Of a stretch of 6,119 nucleotides of DNA, positions 1 to 4,530 are shown one piece after another. The first letter of the stretch is position 1; each line of letters begins with the position of its first letter. The DNA comes from Anaerolineae bacterium (lineage in GTDB: Bacteria > Chloroflexota > Anaerolineae > UBA4142). The stretch spans positions 1 to 6,119 of the forward strand of contig DAIDTM010000588.1 in assembly GCA_027457205.1 (NCBI GenBank). The letters are read 5' to 3'. The notes beneath the pieces were generated by a model. That model did no database searches, had not been told where the DNA came from, and saw only the letters and a list, made by a program, of their open reading frames with translations. The position numbers were made by a program, and so were the translations under genes.

Positions 1-896
1 CCGTGACGATGAGCATCGAAGCCGCGCGCAACGCGCTGGCGCGCGCAGAGATCGATCCGCAGCAACTGCGCGCGGTCTGGATCGGCAGCGAGTCGCACCC
101 GTACGCGGTCAAGCCGTCGTCCACGATAGTCGCGGAAGCGATTGGCGCGGCGGGCAGCGTGCTTGCCGGCGACTGGGAGTTTGCGTGCAAAGCCGGCACC
201 GAAGCGCTGCAAGCCGCGATCGCACTCGTCGGTTCCACGATGGCGGATTACGCGATGGCGATTGGGATGGATACCGCGCAGGGTCGTCCCGGCGACGCGC
301 TGGAGTACACTGCCGGCGCGGGCGGTGCGGCGTACATCGTCGGTCCCGCCGAGAACGCGCTCGCGATCCTCGAAGGTTCATACTCGTACGTGACCGACAC
401 ACCGGACTTTTTCCGCCGCGAGCACCAGCACTATCCCGAACACGGCAATCGTTTCACCGGCGAGCCGGCGTATTTCGATCATGTCACGCACGGCGCGCAA
501 GGGTTGATGGATGCGATGGGATTCAAGCCCAGCGATTTTGCGTACGCGATCTTCCATCAGCCGAATGTGAAATTTCCGCAAACTGTCGCCAAGCGGCTGG
601 GGTTCACGAAAGAACAAATCGCTGTCGGTTTGCTCAGCGGCAAAATCGGCAACACGTATTCTGGCGCGGCGATGATCGGCGCGACCGCCGTGCTCGACAT
701 CGCGAAACAGGGCGATCGCATTCTGATGTGCTCGTTCGGCAGCGGCGCGGGTAGCGACGCGTTTTCGTTCGTCGTCACTGAAAAAATCAACGCGCGGCGC
801 GCGAAGGCGACCAAGACGGCGTGGTACGTCGCACGGCGCGAGGTGATCGATTACGCGATGTATGCGCGGTATCGCGGCAAACTCATCATGAATTAG
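1..896 (+). CDS. Hydroxymethylglutaryl-CoA synthase, archaeal type (5'-partial)
   Basis: This enzyme condenses acetyl-CoA with acetoacetyl-CoA to give HMG-CoA, the committed carbon skeleton of the mevalonate pathway (cytosolic). The reading frame is open at the left edge (first full codon at base 3). The GTG there is an internal valine, not a start, because the fragment begins partway into the thiolase fold. Counting from it, the catalytic triad is visible: Glu30 in GSESHPYAVKP, nucleophile Cys62 in EFACKAGTEA, and His185 in FHQPNVKFP. The Glu-Cys distance of 32 equals that of the characterised bacterial enzyme (Glu79/Cys111 in Staphylococcus aureus), so about 49 N-terminal residues are missing and the full length would be near 346 aa, normal for the archaeal family. 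The sequence around these residues is archaeal-like, not like classical bacterial MvaS. It is followed by its usual partners, a thiolase and a DUF35 protein. Identity is firm; the role in isoprenoid synthesis is inferred from family and neighbours. Confidence 0.93.
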   Translation, partial: VTMSIEAARNALARAEIDPQQLRAVWIGSESHPYAVKPSSTIVAEAIGAAGSVLAGDWEFACKAGTEALQAAIALVGSTMADYAMAIGMDTAQGRPGDALEYTAGAGGAAYIVGPAENALAILEGSYSYVTDTPDFFRREHQHYPEHGNRFTGEPAYFDHVTHGAQGLMDAMGFKPSDFAYAIFHQPNVKFPQTVAKRLGFTKEQIAVGLLSGKIGNTYSGAAMIGATAVLDIAKQGDRILMCSFGSGAGSDAFSFVVTEKINARRAKATKTAWYVARREVIDYAMYARYRGKLIMN

Positions 897-904
897 TTTG
901 AATT

Positions 905-982
905 GTTTCAGATGGTTGCAAGCAGTTTCAATTTGCTCAACAACGTGAGACGATTTGAAACTAGGCGCAACCACCTTGAAAC
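905..982 (+). repeat. Large nested imperfect inverted repeat in the HMG-CoA synthase-thiolase gap
   Basis: The 107-base gap holds three nested inverted repeats with a common centre. Outermost, GTTTCA (905-910) pairs with TGAAAC (977-982) and TGGTTGC (913-919) with GCAACCA (967-973), across a small internal loop. Further in, AGTTTCAA (924-931) pairs with TTGAAACT (955-962). At the tip, CTCA (936-939) pairs with TGAG (946-949) around a six-base loop. The RNA could fold into one long hairpin ending 10 bases before the thiolase Shine-Dalgarno. There is no T-run after it, so it does not look like a simple terminator. It could be a processing or stability element, a translation-control leader, or a dispersed palindromic repeat. 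The pairing is seen directly; any function is inference. Confidence 0.6.
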
Positions 983-992
983 GAAATCCGTT

Positions 993-997
993 GGAGG
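993..997 (+). promoter_or_regulatory. Ribosome binding site of the thiolase gene
   Basis: GGAGG lies six bases before the ATG at 1004. This is a strong Shine-Dalgarno and fixes the thiolase start. Confidence 0.8.
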
Positions 998-1003
998 AAT
1001 GGT

Positions 1004-2155
1004 ATGCGTGACGTTTCAGTCGTTGGCATCGGACAAACCCAGGTCAAGGAACATTGGGACAAGTCGCTGCGGCAATTGGCGACCTCCGCGGTTCTCAACG
1101 CGATGAAGGACGCGCATGTCGATCACGCGGACGCGCTCTACGTCGGCAACATGCTGAGCGGCGAACTCACCGGACAGGAAAACCTTGGCGCGCTCATCGC
1201 CGACGAGGTTGGCTTGCGCGGCATCGAGGCGCTCAAAGTCGAAGCCGCGTGCGGCGGCGGTGGCGGCGCGCTGCATATCGGCTATCTCGCGGTCGCGTCG
1301 GGACAATTCGATGTGGTCATCGTCACCGGCGCGGAGAAACTCACCGAATCATCCAACTGTAACACGACCGCGTCGCTGGCGATGGCGGCGGACGCGGATT
1401 ACGAGACAGTTCACGGTATTTCTTTCGTCGCGCTCAACGCGCTCTTGATGCGCCGCTACATGTACGAATACGACCTGGTGCCGGAAGATTTCGCGGCGTT
1501 CTCGCTGAACGCGCACGCCAACGCGGCGAACAATCCGTACGCGATGTTTCGCGCGCCGATCACGCTAGAACAGTACAAGCACGCGCGCAGCGTCGCCGAC
1601 CCGATCAGCGTGCTGGACTCGTCGCCGGTGGGCGACGGCGCCGCCGCGCTCGTCCTGATGCCAACGGCAAGTCTCAACGGCAACCGCGCGCGTGCGGTCA
1701 AGATCGCCGCCAGCACGGTCGCCACCGATTCGCTGGCATTGCACGCGCGGCGCGATCCGCTGTGGCTGAGCGCGGTCGAGCTTTCGTCCCAGAAAGCGTA
1801 CGCGCAAGCCGGCGTGACGCCCAAAGATATCGACGTGTTCGAAGCGCACGACGCGTTCTCAATTATGAGCGTGATGTCGCTGGAAGCCGCGGGATTCGCA
1901 GAACGCGGGCGCGGCGCATACCTCGGGCGCGAAGGCGAGATCACGCCGCAAGGCAAGGTGCCGATCAGCACGATGGGCGGCTTGAAGGCGCGCGGGCATC
2001 CGGTCGGCGCGACCGGCGTCTACCAAGCGGCGGAAGCCGTCACGCAACTGCGCGGCGAAGCGGGCAAGAACCAAGTGCCGAACGCACGCGTCGCAATGAC
2101 GCAGTCACTTGGCGGCGTCGCGGCGAACGCGGCGACACACATTTTCGTCAATTAA
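1004..2155 (+). CDS. Thiolase, acetoacetyl-CoA (acetyl-CoA C-acetyltransferase) type
   Basis: A complete thiolase of 383 aa, close to the usual length of the archaeal/SCP2-like branch. It probably condenses two acetyl-CoA into acetoacetyl-CoA and hands the product to the HMG-CoA synthase encoded just upstream. The nucleophile is Cys83 in VEAACGGGGGALH. The C-terminal half carries EAHDAFS (His282), where degradative thiolases have NEAF, then GGLKARGHPVGATG with catalytic His332, and a final QSLGGVAAN where classical thiolases have a CxG cysteine. Cys83 and Cys119 are the only cysteines, so the usual second active-site cysteine has no obvious counterpart. Five glycines follow the nucleophile, which is unusual. 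The ATG at 1004 is chosen because the Shine-Dalgarno GGAGG sits six bases upstream and the protein then begins with the typical beta strand RDVSVVGIGQT. The substrate is inferred from context; related thiolases with DUF35 partners also act on other acyl-CoAs. Confidence 0.92.
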   Translation: MRDVSVVGIGQTQVKEHWDKSLRQLATSAVLNAMKDAHVDHADALYVGNMLSGELTGQENLGALIADEVGLRGIEALKVEAACGGGGGALHIGYLAVASGQFDVVIVTGAEKLTESSNCNTTASLAMAADADYETVHGISFVALNALLMRRYMYEYDLVPEDFAAFSLNAHANAANNPYAMFRAPITLEQYKHARSVADPISVLDSSPVGDGAAALVLMPTASLNGNRARAVKIAASTVATDSLALHARRDPLWLSAVELSSQKAYAQAGVTPKDIDVFEAHDAFSIMSVMSLEAAGFAERGRGAYLGREGEITPQGKVPISTMGGLKARGHPVGATGVYQAAEAVTQLRGEAGKNQVPNARVAMTQSLGGVAANAATHIFVN

Positions 2156-2211
2156 CCAATGAGCCAAATCTGACTCGTTCCGAATTGGCTCATTGGCTCA
2201 TTGGGGTTTTT
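2156..2211 (+). repeat. Inverted repeat with two overlapping right arms; attenuator-like
   Basis: The gap between the thiolase stop and the next start is almost entirely repeat. The left arm CCAATGAGCCAA (2156-2167) begins directly after the stop codon. Its exact 12-base complement TTGGCTCATTGG occurs twice in overlapping register, at 2185-2196 and 2193-2204 (an 8-base period). The RNA can therefore form either of two mutually exclusive perfect 12-bp stems, with loops of 17 or 25 bases. The second stem is followed by GG and five T (2207-2211), like a weak intrinsic terminator, and the T-run abuts the next ATG at 2212. This may set the amount of the downstream protein, or may simply be a dispersed intergenic repeat. 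The arms are seen directly; the function is inferred. Confidence 0.6.
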
Positions 2212-2613
2212 ATGGATCTAGCACGCAACTGGCGATTGAAAGACCAACGATATCGTTTGGAAGGAATCGTCTGCAAGAACTGCGGCGCGAAATTCTTTCC
2301 GCCGCGTCAAGTGTGCACTGAATGTCACTCGCAGGATTTGACGCCGCACGAGTTTGACGGACATGGCATACTCTATTCTTTCTCGACGCTGCATCAAGCG
2401 CCGTTGGGATACGAAGGCAGTTTGCCCTATACGGTCGGCATCGTCAAGTTGGACGAAGGTCCGATGGTGGAAGCGCAACTGACCGACACGAACCCGGACG
2501 AGTTGAAGATTGGGCAGCGTATGGAGATGGTGACGCGCAAGCTGCGCGAGCACGGCGAAGAAGGGCTGATTGTGTACGGATACAAGTTCCGCCCGATCGC
2601 GAATGAGAATTAA
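2212..2613 (+). CDS. DUF35-type zinc-ribbon/OB-fold protein, partner of thiolase and HMG-CoA synthase
   Basis: A 133-aa protein with the standard two-part DUF35 build. After an N-terminal helix (ARNWRLKDQRYRLEG), a rubredoxin-like zinc ribbon uses Cys21, Cys24, Cys35 and Cys38 (CKNC and CTEC around GAKFFPPRQV). From about residue 45 to 130 there is an OB-fold domain, including LYSFSTLHQAP and YTVGIVKLDEGPMVEAQL. In the characterised archaeal complex this family has no known chemistry of its own: it bridges thiolase and HMG-CoA synthase and helps form a shared CoA site. Gene order and strand match that complex. The ATG at 2212 gives the usual family N-terminus; the frame stays open far upstream, but that part runs antisense-like through the thiolase gene and is not protein-like. 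The Shine-Dalgarno is poor (only GGGG at 2203-2206), so translation may depend on coupling to the thiolase. Confidence 0.88.
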   Translation: MDLARNWRLKDQRYRLEGIVCKNCGAKFFPPRQVCTECHSQDLTPHEFDGHGILYSFSTLHQAPLGYEGSLPYTVGIVKLDEGPMVEAQLTDTNPDELKIGQRMEMVTRKLREHGEEGLIVYGYKFRPIANEN

Positions 2614-2619
2614 AACAAC

Positions 2620-2656
2620 AAAGACCTTCGAGATTGAAAACCTCGAAGGTCTTTTT
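2620..2656 (+). terminator. Strong rho-independent terminator, probably bidirectional
   Basis: A perfect 13-bp stem (AAAGACCTTCGAG at 2620-2632, CTCGAAGGTCTTT at 2642-2654) encloses a 9-base loop and runs into T2652-2656. It starts six bases after the DUF35 stop codon. Read on the other strand, the stem is followed by a T-rich stretch (complement of 2611-2622), so it could also end transcription of the lipoprotein gene whose stop lies at 2703-2705. Confidence 0.88.
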
Positions 2657-2702
2657 GATGTGAAGCATCGAACGGCGAAGGTTGACTGGCGGTCAGCACA
2701 TC

Positions 2703-3470
2703 CTACGGAATCGGCGCGACGATGCTGATGGGGATGTTGTATTCGATCGTAGCGGCTCCCGAGTCGCCCTTCGAGTCGCTGCCGGACCACTTGTACAGCC
2801 AGCAATCCGTCAGACCGTACCAAAACTCGGCGGAACCGGTGATGACGCCGCTGCTAGGTCCCAGCGATATGACGCCATTGTAAGAATATGTCACCATGGG
2901 TTTGCCGTCCAAGAGGTCCGCGCCGATCTGCGGAGTGTATTTGGCATTGATCTGTTGTCTCTCTTTGTCGACAATCGCAGTGGGGTTGACATTGACCAGG
3001 ATCGAGTCAAGCATGCTCGCCGGCAAAGGCATCTTGGTCCACTTACCGCCCTTTTTCTCATACACCCCCTTGCTTCTTATCGCGATGATCTCGGTGCCAT
3101 CAGACACTTTCATGTGATATGCATCCGGATTGACATACTCGAACACCGCGTTAGTCGTCTTACCCTTCGACGTTGCATTGATCGTCAACCGGACCGTCTT
3201 TGCGCTCGTCAACGCCGCCTGCGCTTTCGTGAAAGCGTCCAGCAGACTCGCGCTCGTCGGCGCGGCAGCGGGCGTGGGAGACGGTGTCGGCGCGGGGGTT
3301 GATGTCGGCGCGGCGGTGGGTCCGGCAACCACCGGCGCGCTCGTGCTATTCGTCGGCGCGTTCGAACTTGCGCTGGGCGTGGGCGCGGCTTTTGGTCCGC
3401 ACGCGCTGACCAGCGCGATCACAATGGCAAACGCACCGATGGTGATGCTGAGCGAGTTTTTTATTCGCAT
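2703..3470 (-). CDS. Lipoprotein with Pro-rich linker and LolA/LppX-like domain
   Basis: A 255-aa predicted lipoprotein. The signal peptide has a short basic start (MRIKNS), a hydrophobic core and the lipobox VSAC, with Cys24 as the lipidated residue. Residues 25-73 form a low-complexity Pro/Ala/Thr/Ser linker (for example TPAPTPSPTP), a spacer commonly found between the membrane anchor and the folded domain in such proteins. Residues 74-255 look like an all-beta LolA/LppX-type domain: an N-terminal helix (LLDAFTKAQAALTSAK), then strands with VRLTINATSKG, EYVNPDAYHMKVSDGTEIIAI and a VYEKKGGKWTKMP segment. That fold binds lipid or lipoprotein acyl chains in known members; the ligand here is unknown. 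The start at 3470 has a near-perfect Shine-Dalgarno. The gene lies 94 bases behind another lipoprotein gene on the same strand and probably shares its transcript. Lipoprotein status is well supported; the fold assignment is by eye only. Confidence 0.85.
   Translation of the reverse strand: MRIKNSLSITIGAFAIVIALVSACGPKAAPTPSASSNAPTNSTSAPVVAGPTAAPTSTPAPTPSPTPAAAPTSASLLDAFTKAQAALTSAKTVRLTINATSKGKTTNAVFEYVNPDAYHMKVSDGTEIIAIRSKGVYEKKGGKWTKMPLPASMLDSILVNVNPTAIVDKERQQINAKYTPQIGADLLDGKPMVTYSYNGVISLGPSSGVITGSAEFWYGLTDCWLYKWSGSDSKGDSGAATIEYNIPISIVAPIP
3252..3398 (-). repeat. Low-complexity tract encoding the Pro/Ala/Thr linker
   Basis: This stretch is built from near-repeats of GTCGGCGCG and GGCGTGGG-like units and encodes residues 25-73 of the lipoprotein. 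Such tracts expand and contract by slippage, so linker length probably differs between relatives. Confidence 0.5.
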
Positions 3471-3475
3471 CGATT

Positions 3476-3482
3476 CCTCCTT
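3476..3482 (-). promoter_or_regulatory. Ribosome binding site of the 255-aa lipoprotein gene
   Basis: On the minus strand this reads AAGGAGG, five bases before the ATG at 3470. It is a full Shine-Dalgarno and decides that start. The rest of the 94-base gap to the upstream lipoprotein gene shows only short, weak inverted repeats. Confidence 0.85.
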
Positions 3483-3564
3483 CTTGAATTTTTTGTGCTA
3501 TGTCGACAAGTCGAACGGCGCGACGTTCGTCCGTCGCATTTGACCGAGGTCAGCTTGACGCTCG

Positions 3565-4128
3565 TTAGTTGGGAGTTGGCGTAGCCGCATAGTCCAGCCG
3601 CAGGAAAAAGACATCCGTCTGTTTGGTCTGATCGTCGGACGCAGCGACGATCAGCAGGTCCGACTCTTGGCTGCCCGCACGTTTTCGAAACGCGCAAAAC
3701 ACGCCGACTTGGGCAACACCTTGCGCGCTGCCGCTCACACACGTAGAATTCTGACTGGCTTGCCAGCCCTGCGCGGTCATCCGAGCGTTGGTATAAAAGT
3801 TCTTGACATCGTCGGAGGTCTTGGCGGTCGTGAAGACGATCCAGTCGATGTTCCCGGTCGTCTGATTCTCGCCGGGTTTGTTGAGACGCCCCAGGTTACC
3901 AAGCACCGCGCGCATCAACAACTTGACCGGCAGCGGCAGGTCCATCTGCGACGGCGTCAAGCCATCCATGCGGGGCACATCGGACCACAACTGCGATATG
4001 ACGGTGAGATTGTCACTGCCACCAACTGCTTTGCTCGCCGCTTGGTTGACGACTGTATCGATCACGCTGCACGCTAGCAGGGCTGGCATCAGCAAGGCGA
4101 TCCACGCGATCAAGAGATTGCGCTTCAT
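3565..4128 (-). CDS. Predicted lipoprotein of unknown function
   Basis: A 187-aa protein with a clear lipoprotein signal: MKRN, a hydrophobic stretch, then lipobox LLAC with Cys20 lipidated. I do not recognise the mature domain. Residues 24-36 look helical, residues 47-72 contain WSDVPRMDGLTP and LPLPVKLLMR, and residues 94-122 contain DWIVFTTAKTSDDVKNFYT followed by NARMTAQGW. The last part resembles a short alpha/beta unit seen in some uncharacterised Chloroflexota lipoproteins. Cys130 and Cys145 are the only other cysteines and could form a disulfide outside the membrane. The C-terminus ends in a small Thr-Pro tail (ATPTPN). The start at 4128 is supported by a ribosome binding site eight bases upstream. 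It lies first in a probable two-gene unit with the LolA/LppX-like lipoprotein, so the two may work together at the cell surface. Lipoprotein status is firm; function is unknown. Confidence 0.82.
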   Translation of the reverse strand: MKRNLLIAWIALLMPALLACSVIDTVVNQAASKAVGGSDNLTVISQLWSDVPRMDGLTPSQMDLPLPVKLLMRAVLGNLGRLNKPGENQTTGNIDWIVFTTAKTSDDVKNFYTNARMTAQGWQASQNSTCVSGSAQGVAQVGVFCAFRKRAGSQESDLLIVAASDDQTKQTDVFFLRLDYAATPTPN

Positions 4129-4136
4129 CTGGACTG

Positions 4137-4143
4137 CTCCTTT
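4137..4143 (-). promoter_or_regulatory. Ribosome binding site of the 187-aa lipoprotein gene
   Basis: The minus strand reads AAAGGAG, eight bases before the ATG at 4128. An A/T-rich tract (4145-4155) lies directly upstream of it. Confidence 0.7.
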
Positions 4144-4530
4144 CTATATAAAATTCCGCAGCACAATTACGAAGAATCGTCCCGCGCCGGGTTATGGTCG
4201 CCGCGGCTATTCAATCTTTTCGAGCGCGACTTGCGCGCCCTCCGCTTGTGCTTGCCGCTCCACCGGCGACCACGCGATCGTCTCGGAGTGGTCTCAACCG
4301 TTGGATCGGACTCGGCTTTCGTCGTGGGTTCACCCGCGTGCGGTGGTGTCCATGTCGATGCAGCGTTCGAGTCCTCCGTGACTGAGACATCCAACGCCGT
4401 GTTAATCGTAGTGCCGTTGACATTTCGCTGAATCCGTGCGATGATTCTTTTCACAGCCGGTGGGAGTATAACAGAAGCGGGCTTGCCAAACTTGACTTTT
4501 CTTGTCAGACCGAAAGCCGCTTCGAAACAG
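4144..4530. other. Divergent intergenic region, nearly 400 bases, no confident gene
   Basis: The stretch lies between the leftward lipoprotein unit and the rightward XRE-STAND gene, so it should hold promoters for both. An A/T-rich tract (4145-4155) lies at the lipoprotein end and a TATAAC box at 4467-4472 near the regulator. The centre (about 4195-4440) is GC-rich like coding DNA. On the minus strand a short open frame ends at 4207 in an Ala/Glu/Gln-rich tail (SPVERQAQAEGAQVALEKIE) but is blocked upstream by a stop at 4294-4296. This could be a decayed gene end; no intact gene can be defended. I see no long inverted repeat or tandem repeat here. Confidence 0.5.
4467..4472 (+). promoter_or_regulatory. 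Candidate -10 box for the XRE-STAND gene
   Basis: TATAAC matches the consensus -10 at five of six bases and would give a leader of about 50 bases before the ATG at 4531. No good -35 box is present: TTCTTT at 4445-4450 has the right spacing (16 bases) but fits poorly. The overlapping minus-strand reading TATACT (4464-4469) is also -10-like. Weak support only. Confidence 0.25.

Noticed and set aside
378..974. A 198-codon minus-strand open frame
   Set aside because: It is antisense to the HMG-CoA synthase, which has all its catalytic residues; the sequence has no recognisable domain.
1456..1971. A 171-codon minus-strand open frame
   Set aside because: Antisense shadow of the thiolase gene, with no protein-like features or ribosome binding site noted.
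1762..2211. A possible longer N-terminus for the DUF35 protein (150 extra codons)
   Set aside because: The added part overlaps the thiolase in another frame, is dominated by Arg, and passes through the intergenic repeat; the family normally begins near the ATG at 2212.
2682..3302. A 206-codon plus-strand open frame over the LolA/LppX-like gene
   Set aside because: The minus-strand frame has a signal peptide, lipobox, linker and strong ribosome site; the plus-strand frame has none of these and looks like a shadow.
4145..4150. TATATA as a -10 box for the lipoprotein unit on the minus strand
   Set aside because: Transcription from it would begin within the Shine-Dalgarno at 4137-4143, leaving no usable ribosome site. 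It is more likely an A/T-rich leader.
4492..4497. TTGACT as a -35 box for the XRE-STAND gene
   Set aside because: No -10-like sequence occurs 16-18 bases downstream (the region reads AGCCGC), so it cannot be paired into a promoter.
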